Assembly (NCBI GenBank): GCA_008931825.1
Contig: QXVZ01021157.1
Span: 9,286-45,364, forward strand
Origin: Phallusia fumigata
Lineage: Eukaryota > Chordata > Ascidiacea > Phlebobranchia > Ascidiidae
DNA length: 36,079 nucleotides
Direction: 5' to 3'
Positions 1 through 12,000 of the stretch are shown in pieces. How positions within the stretch are numbered: the stretch's first letter is position 1; each line of letters starts with the position of its first letter. The notes under the pieces were generated by a model. The model searched no databases, was not told the origin of the DNA, and was given only the letters and a program-made list of their open reading frames with translations. The position numbers and the translations under genes were made by a program.

Positions 1-75
1 TCATTTAATCATATATAACTGGATTTCGAACAGGAGTGAAAGCACCATTTGTAAGAGTTGGTGGTTGAGTACAAA
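1..75 (-). CDS. CCP module 53, cut by the window edge
   Basis: Acceptor side of a [16 protein letters not shown] module. The array continues to the left of the window. Confidence 0.8.
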   Translation of the reverse strand, partial: FVLNHQLLQMVLSLLFEIQLYMIK

Positions 76-3000
76 CTGTATGAGGAAAACTCAAGTGTCA
101 TTTTCAAACAAGAGAAACAGTCCAAATAAAAACTATTAATATTTGCGATCAAAGCAAATCCAAACATCTATCACTTTGTGTGCTTGTTGCAGCTTATGTT
201 AATTGACCACCACTTTGGCAAGTAACACTTTTCGACATCTAATTGAAATCCAATGTGAAAAATGTGTGCAACAAATTCATTTACAAAAAGTAAATGGATT
301 TCGAACAGGAATGAAAGCACTATTTGTTAAAGTTGGTGGTTGGAAACGAACTAACACTACAAAATTGGTTTTTATATTTAGAAAAAGCAGTACCGCTAAC
401 CAATATTCGAAATTNAAAAAAACAGATCAATTAAACGTATTGGCAATTTGCCAAAATATTAATTTAAAAATAATTACTTTGTGTGCATGTTGCAGCCAAT
501 GATGAAAATTTTCCATCGTTCTGGCAAGTCACTGTGGCCGAACCATCCAATCGAAATCCACTGTCACATGTGTATGTAACAACCTCATTTATATCATATA
601 TAACTGGATTTCGAACAGGAGTAAAAGCACCATTCGTGAGAGTTGGTGGTTGAGTGCAAACTGTAAAAAAATATTTTGTAATTTTGATGAAAAAACAGAA
701 CAATTAAACGTATTGGCAATTTGCCAAAATATTAATTTAAAAATAATTACTTTGTGTGCATGTTGCAGCCAATGATGAAAATTGTCCATCGTTCTGGCAA
801 GTAACTGTGGCCGAACCATCCAATCGAAATCCACTGTCACATGTGTATGTAACAACCTCATTTATATCATATATAACTGGATTTCGAACAGGAGTAAAAG
901 CACCATTTGTGAGAGTTGGTGGTTGAGTGCAAACTGTAAAAAAATATTTTGTAATTTTTATGGAAAAACAGAACAATTAAACGTATTGGCAATTTGCCAA
1001 AATATTAATTTAAAAATAATTACTTTGTGTGCATGTTGCAGCCAATGATGAAAATTGTCCATCACTTTGGCAAGTTACTGTGTCTGAACCATCCAATCGA
1101 AATCCACTGTCACATGTGTATGTAACTACTTCATTTATGTCATAAATTACTGGATTTCGAACAGGAGTAAAAACACCATTTGTGAGTGTTGGTGGTTGGG
1201 TGCAAACTGGAAATAAAAAAATGTTTTAACGATGTCACGAACTCTGGAAAACATTGATTTATTTGATACAAACTATTACCAAATAAATACAGGACATATA
1301 TTTAAACTTTATTTGACACTGGTTCCCATAGCTTTTTATTACATGGCTGTTTCTGCAGGCTTCGGTTAAGTGTTGGCAGATGAATGTCAAAAAAAGTTTT
1401 GGTTACTACAAATACATAATATGGAGTCACATAAGTTTCAATTTTATGAAATTTGAACAAATTATATTGGCAATGTTTAAGTCAACTACACAGACCACAT
1501 ATCACAATGTCCCAATCTGCAAATGGTCAAACCTTTATTTCAGGTATTGTTTAACTTTTTTTTACGGATCTAGTGGGGTAACTTCTGGGCCTACATGGTT
1601 CAACAAAAGAAATGTGAAGCAAACATGGTTCAATCTACAGTTTATTCAAAAATCCAATCTATCAGACATTGTTTATTAATTCAACCCACCTAGGGGACAG
1701 TTGGATAACTTTTGGAGCCATAGGGTCAAACAAAGTGATAAACACACTACATTTTCCCATTTTACGAGCTGCCAAAATTTCATTAAATTTTAACCTCATT
1801 TAATATTTTGATTTATTTATGAGACTATATAGGTAACCTCTGGTGGTATGCCATCAAATAAAGCAATGGTTACACCACAATGAACTGATCTCCAAACTGT
1901 CAAAATTTAATTCAATCTCAATGTGGTTATGTTTTTGAACCACTATAGGTGGTCAGTGGCTTTGGGGTCAAACAATCTGGTGCTTCATGCTGCTGGTGCA
2001 GTTGAACAAGCATTTCATTCCCAAAGCGAATAGCCAGGAAAAACAGTGCTAATTAACTTAACTGGAAAATGTTGAATAAGTGAGAGTGTGTCACTACGAT
2101 TTCTTTCACCAAGCAAAATAACTCGTCTCAAGGGTATTTTTCCTATTTTACCCACATGGATTGTTCATGTGTTATTTGTCAAGCTGAAATCATAACCATC
2201 TTTTTAAATCTTTCAAGAATTTTGACAAACATGGATGGATAAGTTGCAGGGGAAAAAAGTGGAGTAAAATAGTGTCGACTTCGGAGCAGGAAAGAATAAA
2301 TATTAGGCAGATCAGGACATTTATAAAACACGGAGAAATAAAATTTTAGATTGTTCACAGCACTAAGTTTTTTACAATTTAGAGCCATTGTTATAATAGT
2401 ATGGTCAACCAGATAAATGAAATATGGGAGAATTAACATTTTTACAAAAAAATGGAAGTTTCCAACTATTATAATTACCAGCATATACCTATACTTAACA
2501 ACACCAGACAAAAAATCATTTACACTAATGCTTATTTTTGCCCAAATGCTCATTTATACCCAAATTACATGTCTTGTTTTTTATTTTTGTTTTAATCTTT
2601 CCTCTTACTTTGGACACATGATGCAGTCAGGCTTGTAAATGTTCCATCACTTTGGCAAGTAACTGTGTCACCTCCAGTCAGCTTATAATCAGTTTTACAA
2701 GCATACGAAACGATGTCACCGATTGCATACACCAGTGGATCATGTACAGGAAGATACTGTCCATTTGCCAGTGTAGGTGGATCAAGACACACTATTGTAA
2801 AAATCTTTTAATATAATTAGTTTCCCTTGTTAGGCAGAACATTACCTTGGGTACAGGTGGCAGCCAATGATGTGAATTCACCAGTACTTTGACATGTTAT
2901 AGTATTGGAACCTTGCAGCTCAAAACCAACATTGCAAGAATAGGTTAAAACATTATTGATGTCATAGAATAATGGAGAATGCACTGGGGCAAACTGTCCA

Positions 3001-6000
3001 TTATCTAAGGTTGGGGGGTTGGTACAACCTAAAAAAAAACAATTCATTTGTACCTCCAACTATTTCATTAACCTGCAATAAATTAATGCTGTCATTACAT
3101 TTTATTACCTAATGTGCAAACTGCAGAAAATTGGGAAAACTGGTACGTAGACAGACAGACAATGGTATCTGATCCATCCAAACGATAACCAGCATCACAT
3201 GTGTATGAAACAACCTCATTGATTTCAAATTGGGCTGGATCTCTTTCTGGTGTTAATGCTCCATTTAAAAGAGAAGGTGGGTCTGAGCATACTAAGATAA
3301 AAGCATGTTAGACAAACTTTAATATTGTTGTCATTTCACCTGTGTGCAAATTATTACTATGCACTTAAACATCATTTAATACCTTCTGTGCAGGTTGTAG
3401 CTAATGATGAAAATTGCCCATCACTTTGGCAAGTAACTGTACCCGAACCATCCAATCGAAATCCACTGTCGCATGTGTATGTAACAACTTCATTTATATC
3501 ATAAATAACTGGATTTCGAACAGGAGTGAAAGCACCATTTGTAAGAGTTGGTGGTTGTGTGCAAACTGAAAACAGGTTGAAAACCTCTTAAAATCCTTTG
3601 TTCAGTAAATGTTCTGCTCTAACCTTGGCTTAAATATCAGTCAAACAATTCTGGTATAGTATAAAAGTGCAAAAAATGCATGAAAAATATATTTTGGTGT
3701 TATGTTAATTTCAATAGATTGAGAACAATGTGGTCCAATTATAATTGTCACAGGCTTTCAGAAACTTTTAGTTTATTCTATGAGTCATTGTTTATTAAAG
3801 GAAGTTTAAAGGCCAGATTTTCATTAACTGAGCCCAAAATTAAATACCAAGCTACTTAACGAAAAAACGATGGTCAACAGCCATTTGTTACACAAAACAA
3901 TGCCTTGTAATACATAACAAAGAGCTTTTTACAACCTTCGGTGCAATAATACAAACATAAGAATACAATGTCAGAGTTAAAGTTTGCAGGCTGAAATTGG
4001 CCTGTGGACCTGCAGTTGGGCCTGATTTAAAAGCTACTAAAAGGTTTTGTAAATATAATAACTAAAAACATTGACTTTTTTAACCATAAAAATTAAAACA
4101 AACGGATCAAGTCATGTTTACCATGAAAAGTATGATATTGTATAAAAGTAGTAAACACAAATAAAAACTGTACTTTGAGTGCAAGTTGCACTAATCAATG
4201 AAAATTGCCCATCATTTTCACAGGTAATAGTGCTGGTTCCATCCAGTCTAAATCCAGCATTACAAGTGTATGTAACAATGTCTCCAACATTATAGATTAA
4301 TGGGTCCAAAACAGGTGTAAATTCTCCATTTAACAGTGAGCCTGGATTCTCACACACAGTCACTGTGCAAAAACAATAGTAGAAATACATGAATGTTTTC
4401 ACATCTGTAGCAACAAAGCTAATTTACCTTCAAAAAATAAACTCACCTTCTTCACAAACAGCACTCAATGATGTAAACTCTCCACTGCTCTGGCAAGAAA
4501 TTGTATCACTCCCAGTCAAACTATATCCTGGGTTACATGTGTATGTTACAGTTTCACCTGAACCATACACTGAAGGGTCCCTTACTGGAGTAAACTGTCC
4601 GTTGGTAAGAGTTGGTGGATTTGAACAAGATGAGCTTGCTGCACAGAAAAATTGTAAAAGATTTTTGTTATAATTATGGCAACATTAAAAAGATCAGGTA
4701 CGTAATAGAAATGTATTTCATATTGTTAGTTCACATGCAATAACTTACACACTGGTTGCATGTTAAATCATTGTGCCCTATATTATCAAATATCTTTAAT
4801 TTATTGACTATAAACAAGAGTATGGCATGGCTTAAAAGTTTCATTTAATCAACTTATAATTGAAAAAAACAATATTTTTATTTTTATGATATTTTTTAAT
4901 TTTACTTCTGCTTTGTTGTTATGTTTATGTTTTAACAAACTTGCTTCATACCACAACAATGAAAATGTTGTTTTCTTTCAGGCATAAAAAAGGTGTGAAA
5001 AATAATTTTTGACTAAAATGGACAATAAAAAACAGTTACCTTCAGTACATGTTGCTGAAAAGGCAGAAAATTCTCCACTGCTTTCACACACAACTGTTGA
5101 TGAGCCCGATATGTCAAAACCGATGTGACAACTATAAGTTACAATGTCATCTACATAGTAGACATCTTGTACAGGAGACAAATCACCATTAGTTAATAAA
5201 GGAGGATTTGTGCAAACAGTCACTGCAAAAAAAGATCCAAAACTTTTTGTAAATTTGGTATTCTACAAATACGCTAAATAACTACCTTCAGTGCAAGTTG
5301 CAGCCAATGACGAAAATTGACCATCACTCTGACAAGTAACTGTGGCAGAACCATCCAATCTAAATCCACTGTCACAAGTGTAGGTAACCACATCATTTAT
5401 ATTGTACTCATCTGGGTTATTGACTGGTGTGAATGCTCCATTTAGCAAGGCAGGTGGATTTGAACAAACTGAAATTAGGTGACAGAAAGCAAAGTTACCA
5501 AACATGGTACAAAAATACAAATAAAACTAGAAATCAGGTGTGATTCCTAATGGGTATATTTTAATATGCCAACAGAAATCTTCCTTATTTCTGTATACCC
5601 CAGTTTTTGTTTCATAATTGTTTCAGCAAGCAGAAATGCAAAGGTCACCAGGTACAAGTAAATGTTATTTGGTACCAGTGTTAATTGGTAGAAATCCTTT
5701 TAGATCTTGACTGAAGCATATCATCTGCTGAGTTGATAATTATCAAAATAATTAAGAAAATGAAATGACACACCACTGTGGCCCAATCCACAAACCTAGC
5801 ACACCCAGCAGGTCAACTTTTAGGGCTTTAGGGAAAGACAGAACTTGATGCACCACAATGGCATGTTCTCCAAACCGTCCAATATTCATTCAGTTCTGAG
5901 CTTGTTTAATAACTTGACCGATTTAGGGGACTAACAGTCTAATTGCTGGGGTTATAAGGTCAAACAAGTACATCACTATACCAAGATGACATGTTCTACA

Positions 6001-9000
6001 AACTGTGCAGATTTCAACCAATTGTTTGTAATTCAACTCATTTTAGGGGGCTAGCNGTTACATGTGTATGTTACAGTTTCACCTGAACCATACACTGAAG
6101 GGTCCCTTACTGGAGTAAACTGTCCGTTGGTAAGAGTTGGTGGATTTGAACAAGATGAGCTTGCTGCACAGAAAAATTGTAAAAGATTTTTGTTATAATT
6201 ATGGCAACATTAAAAAGATCAGGTACGTAATAGAAATGTATTTCATATTGTTAGTTCACATGCAATAACTTACACACTGGTTGCATGTTAAATCATTGTG
6301 CCCTATATTATCAAATATCTTTAATTTATTGACTATAAACAAGAGTATGGCATGGCTTAAAAGTTTCATTTAATCAACTTATAATTGAAAAAAACAATAT
6401 TTTTATTTTTATGATATTTTTTAATTTTACTTCTGCTTTGTTGTTATGTTTATGTTTTAACAAACTTGCTTCATACCACAACAATGAAAATGTTGTTTTC
6501 TTTCAGGCATAAAAAAGGTGTGAAAAATAATTTTTGACTAAAATGGACAATAAAAAACAGTTACCTTCAGTACATGATGCTGAAAAGGCAGAAAATTCTC
6601 CACTGCTTTCACACACAACTGTTGATGAGCCCGATATGTCAAAACCAATGTGACAACTATAAGTTACAATGTCATCTACATAGTAGACATCTTGTACAGG
6701 AGACAAATCACCATTAGTTAATAAAGGAGGATTTGTGCAAACAGTCACTGCAAAAAAAGATCCAAAACTTTTAGTAAATTTGGTATTCTACAAATACGCT
6801 AAATAACTACCTTCAGTGCAAGTTGCAGCCAATGACGAAAATTGACCATCACTCTGACAAGTAACTGTGGCAGAACCATCCAATCTGAATCCACTGTCAC
6901 AAGTGTAGGTAACCACATCATTTATATTGTACTCATCTGGGTTATTGACTGGTGTGAATGCTCCATTTAGCAAGGCAGGTGGATTTGAACAAACTGAAAT
7001 TAGGTGACAGAAAGCAAAGTTACCAAACATGGTACAAAAATACAAATAAAACTAGAAATCAGGTGTGATTCCTAATGGGTATATTTTAATATGCCAACAG
7101 AAATCTTCCTTATTTCTGTATACCCCAGTTTTTGCTTCATAATTGTTTCAGCAAGCAGAAATGCCAACGTCACCAGGTACAAGTAAATGTTATTTGGTAC
7201 CAGTGTTATTTGGTAGAAATCCTTTTAGATCTTGACTGAAGCATATCATCTGTTGAGTTGATAAATATCAAAATAATTAAGAAAATGAAATGACACACCA
7301 CTGTGGCCCAATCCACAAACCTAGCAAACCCAGCAGGTCAACTTTTAGGGCTTTAGGGAAAGACAGAACTTGATGCACCACAATGGCATGTTCTCCAAAC
7401 CGTCCAATATTCATTCAGTTCTGAGCTTGTTTAATAACTTGACCGATTTAGGGGACTAACAGTCTAATTGCTGGGGTTATAAGGTCAAACAAGTACATCA
7501 CTATACCAAGATGACATGTTCTACAAACTGTGCAGATTTCAACCAATTGTTTGTAATTCAACTCATTTTAGGGGGCTAGCGGGGTAACTGGGGGTGTGGG
7601 GTTAAACTGATGACATGTCACCATGACCATATCTTCAAACTGTGAAAGTTTTATCTAAATCCAGTAAACATTTCATGCCAAAAGTACAAGAACAAGGTGA
7701 AAAGGATATTTTACCCTTTAGGGACTAACAAGGTAAAAACTTGGGTTATGGGGTTAATCGGAATGCGGCCATGACCACATCTACCAACTGTAAAAGCTTC
7801 ATCCAAATCCATCAAACATTTCATGTTAAAAGTGCATGGACAAGCTGCAGGGGGAGAAAAAAAGGAAAAAAATAGACTGAAAACAGCATGTGCCCCTTCA
7901 GTCACCCATAATTAAGGGGACCCATAATTAACATATTTATGTGCTATAAAATACAAAAATTTCCACATACAAAACCTAATTACACAAATCTTATGAATAT
8001 TGACTAACAACATAATAAGCTACACACACACACAAATAAAAAGATCAAGTTCTATTTGATCTGTTTTTTTGGACTATTACTCAACAAGGAGATTAAACTT
8101 TAAAATGTGGTATTTTGGTTGCTAGGTTTGCTACTTACATCTGCTTCAAAGTGAAGAAAACAAAAGTGTATCATAGTTTATTGTCTTTTACATTTGAATA
8201 CCACCATTTAAGGTTAGGCAATTACGGTTTGATTTCAACTAAATGATGGAGTACCAGTCCAAGTAAAACTCATTTTTATGCATAAACAGCAATTTGGTAA
8301 AGCTTCAGTTGTAAAGCCCATTACTCATTCTATATATTCCACATATCCATTTCAAACAAATTTTACAAAAATGCATTAAATTGCTTTGAGACAACCCAAC
8401 TGTCAAAACATAGAAGTCCTTAACTTTCATGAATAATGCTGTTTTTAAATCAAACTTAGGGTAAATTGATGGGTCAATTTTGGTCAAATACTTTTAGTGC
8501 ATAATTTTAGATGCAAATTTTCTCAAAAAAATTTTTTAAATCTTAAACGTTTTTTCAACAAAAAGAGTAATCTTAAAGGATAGACAGAAAAAAAGAACAA
8601 AAAAAAACAGATTGAAAATAATTTACATCCTCATCATGTTAAAGTATTATAAAACATACCTCTTAAGCATGTTGCAAGTAAGGTGGAAAACTGTCCTGAT
8701 TCACATGTTACCAAATCTGAGCCATCCAATTTGTAACCACTATTACATGTATAAACAACTTGCTCCCCTTCGTCATACACTGATGGATCTCTAACAGGTG
8801 AAAACTTTCCATTTTCAAGAGTTGGTACAATTTCACATACTGAAACAAAAGGTAATTAAAAAAACGAGCATTTCCAACATATACACTCCTTTATTTCTAG
8901 AAGACAAAATGTTAAACCAAGCATTTAACATCACCATCAATTGTTTGAGCAAATTAGTGTTTACTTCAGTGTGTTCCAAGTAAGTACTTTATTACTGATA

Positions 9001-12000
9001 TAACGGTTATTTTCAAATTATTTTATCAACCAATGTTACACACCTTGAAGACAAGTAGCTGTTAGTGGAGTAAATTGCCCATTCATTTGACAAGTTGTCG
9101 TGGTGGCTCCATCAATTCGATAACCAGAATTGCAACTGTATGTGATCATCTCATAATATTCATAAACTGGAGGATCACGAACCGGGGAATAGATTCCATT
9201 TGTCAATGTGGCCGGATTCTCACAAACTAATCAACAACTCATTAAAATAATTGGACATATGTTTTTGCTAAACCTTTCTACCTTTTATGCATGTTGAAGT
9301 TAAGGCTGTAAACTCCCCAGTATTCTGACATGTACTAGTAGAAGTTCCATCCAATTTATATCCACTGTCACATGTGTATGTAACAACGTCATCAATACTA
9401 TACGTTGCACTTACAGGTGTGTACTGGCCATTTACCAACTCCGGTGGAACACTGCAAACTATTTAAAAATATAATTTTCTTGTCAAGTTATTGTTAAATC
9501 AACAAGTTTGCACAAACTTTAAAGAGCTTTGGTTTCGCAAAAAAACACCTTTTTCTTTCTATGTAAACAATAACAAAACACATTTCCGACAAATAGTAGC
9601 CTTATTTACCAAAATGGAATAGTACCTTTTAGGCATATTGCTTCTAATGTGGAATATGCACCATTACTTAAACATGTAACTGTGGTGAGGCCACTTATTT
9701 CATATCCAGTGCGACATGAATAGGTTATAGTTTCATCAACATCATATAGTGCCGGCACACGGACAGGTGAAAACTGACCATTAGTAAGAGAGGGTGGATC
9801 TTTGCACACTAGAAATATGGACAAAAATAAGTAAACATTAGCATTCCACTTAACTTCTTGACAATTTGAAACAGTTCATTAATTCCAAGTACCAACTACA
9901 TTCCGGTAATTTACCATGCAAAGCATCTCTTTCTACTTATTAAAACCAACAAAACATCACTATAGCACCCTAATTATATCTGATTACAGCAAATACAGAG
10001 GCTAATTTTACCAATGTAAAATTTACGTTAAAGATATCAACTACATTATTTACTTTGAGTACAAGTTGCAGCCAATGATGAAAATTGACCATCACTTTGG
10101 CAAGTAACTGTGTCCGAACCATCCAATCTAAACCCACTGTCACATGTGTATATAACGACTTCATTTATATCATAAATAACTGGATTTCGAACAGGAGTGA
10201 AAGCACCATTTGTGAGAGTTGGGGGTTGAGTACAAACTGCAAAAGCAAACATCATTCATTATTTTGATGGAGAAAACAGTACAAATAGCTATTATTGGTA
10301 ATTGCCAAAATATTTATTTAAAAATAATTACTTTGTGTGCATGTTGCAGTTAATGATGAAAATTGTCCATCGTTCTGACAAGTAACTGTGGCTGAACCAT
10401 CCAATCTAAATCCACTGTCACATGTGTATGTAACAACCTCATTTATGTCATAAATAACTGGATTTCGAACAGGAGTAAAAGCACCATTTGTGAGAGTTGG
10501 TGGTTGAGTGCAAACTGCAAAAAATGAAATTGTTTTATTTAAACAACGGAAATAGTCCAATTAAAACCATAAAAATATTTGCGACAAAAGTCACTCTAAA
10601 CATTGGTTACTTTGTGTGCATGTTGCAGTTAATGATGAAAATTGACCATCACTTTGGCAAGTAACTGTGTTCGAACCATCCAATCTAAATCCACTGTCAC
10701 ATGTGTATGTAACAACTTCATTTGTATCATAAATCAATGGATTTCGAACAGGAGTAAAAGCACTATTTGTGAGAGTTGGTGGTTGAGTCCAAACTGTAAA
10801 AAAATATTTTGTAATTTTGATGAAAAAAACACAACAATTAAACACATTCACAATTTGCCAAAATATTAATTTAAAAATAATTACTTTGTGTGCATGTTGC
10901 AGCCAATGATGAAAATTGTCCATCATTCTGGCAAGTAACTGTGGCCGAACCATCCAATCGAAATCCGCTGTCACAGGTGTATGTAACAACTTCATTTATA
11001 TCATAAATAACTGGATTTCGAACAGGAGTAAAAGCACTATTTGTGAGAGTTGGTGGTTGAGTCCAAACTGTAAAAAAATATTTTGTAATTTTGATGAAAA
11101 AAACACAACAATTAAACACATTCACAATTTGCCAAAATATTAATTTAAAAATAATTACTTTGTGTGCATGTTGCAGCCAATGATGAAAATTGTCCATCAT
11201 TCTGGCAAGTAACTGTGGCCGAACCATCCAATCGAAATCCGCTGTCACAGGTGTATGTAACAACTTCATTTATATCATAAATAACTGGATTTCGAACAGG
11301 AGTGAAAGCACCATTTGTGAGAGTTGGTGGTTGAGTGCAAACTGCAAAAAAATTCAATTGTTATATTTAAACAACGAAATAGTATAATTAAAAACTATAA
11401 AAATATTTGCGACAAAGTCACTCTAAACATCGGTTACTTTGTGTGCAACTTGCAACTAATGATGAAAATTGTCCATCGTTCTGGCAAGTAACTGTTGCCG
11501 AACCATCCAATCTAAATCCACTGTCACATGTGTATGTAACAACTTCATTTATATCATAAATAACTGGATTTCGAACAGGAGTAAAAGCACCATTTGTGAG
11601 AGTTGGTGGTTGGGTACAAACTAAAAACAACAAATAATATGTTGTGATTAAAAAAAGGCATATATTACAAATTTGTTATCTACATAAAAAACAAAGTTTA
11701 TTAATTACTTTGTGTGCATATTGCAGCTAATGATGAAAATTGTCCATCGTTCTGGCAAGTAACTGTGTCTGAACCATCCAATCGAAATCCACTGTCACAT
11801 GTGTATGTAACAACTTCATTTATATTATAAATCAATGGATTTCGAACAGGAGTGAAAGCACCATTACTGAGAGTTGGTGGTTGAGTGCAAACTTAAAAAA
11901 AAATAAATTGGGTGCATTAAACTAACAAACAGGCCCGCAATGCACAAATATAACTAAATGCAAGAGAAATGTTTTTGAACAAAAATTACTCTGTATGCAA

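Larger units (their letters stand above)
478..1206. repeat. Three tandem 273-nt exon-plus-intron units
   Basis: Exon low ends at 478, 751 and 1024 are spaced exactly 273 nt. The approximately 90-nt introns (TTGCCAAAATATTAATTTAA) are almost identical. Confidence 0.9.
4532..7580. repeat. 1524-nt direct duplication around a single N (6056)
   Basis: Bases 4532-6055 match 6057-7580 with a constant offset of 1525 and only scattered differences, introns included. The left copy stops exactly at the N, while the right copy runs on into unique sequence. It holds two complete CCP exons and part of a third per copy. Confidence 0.85.
10611..11341. repeat. Tandem 274-nt exon-plus-intron units
   Basis: Exons at 10611, 10885 and 11159 are spaced 274 nt. 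Introns 10794-10884 and 11068-11158 look identical. Confidence 0.9.

Noticed and set aside
782..1048. Plus-strand open frames opposite CCP exons (also near 10642, 10916, 11190, 12320, 22313, 23543)
   Set aside because: They are antisense shadows of the homogenised minus-strand exons; their peptides repeat only because the exons do.
7711..7905. 64-codon minus-strand frame with Pro and Cys
   Set aside because: It falls in degenerate repeat sequence that recurs elsewhere in the window.
8023..8036. CA microsatellite
   Set aside because: Only about six units; ordinary.
10871..11269. 132-codon frame joining two modules through an intron
   Set aside because: The joined middle part is translated intron; the GT-AG sites and 183-nt module size give the right exons.
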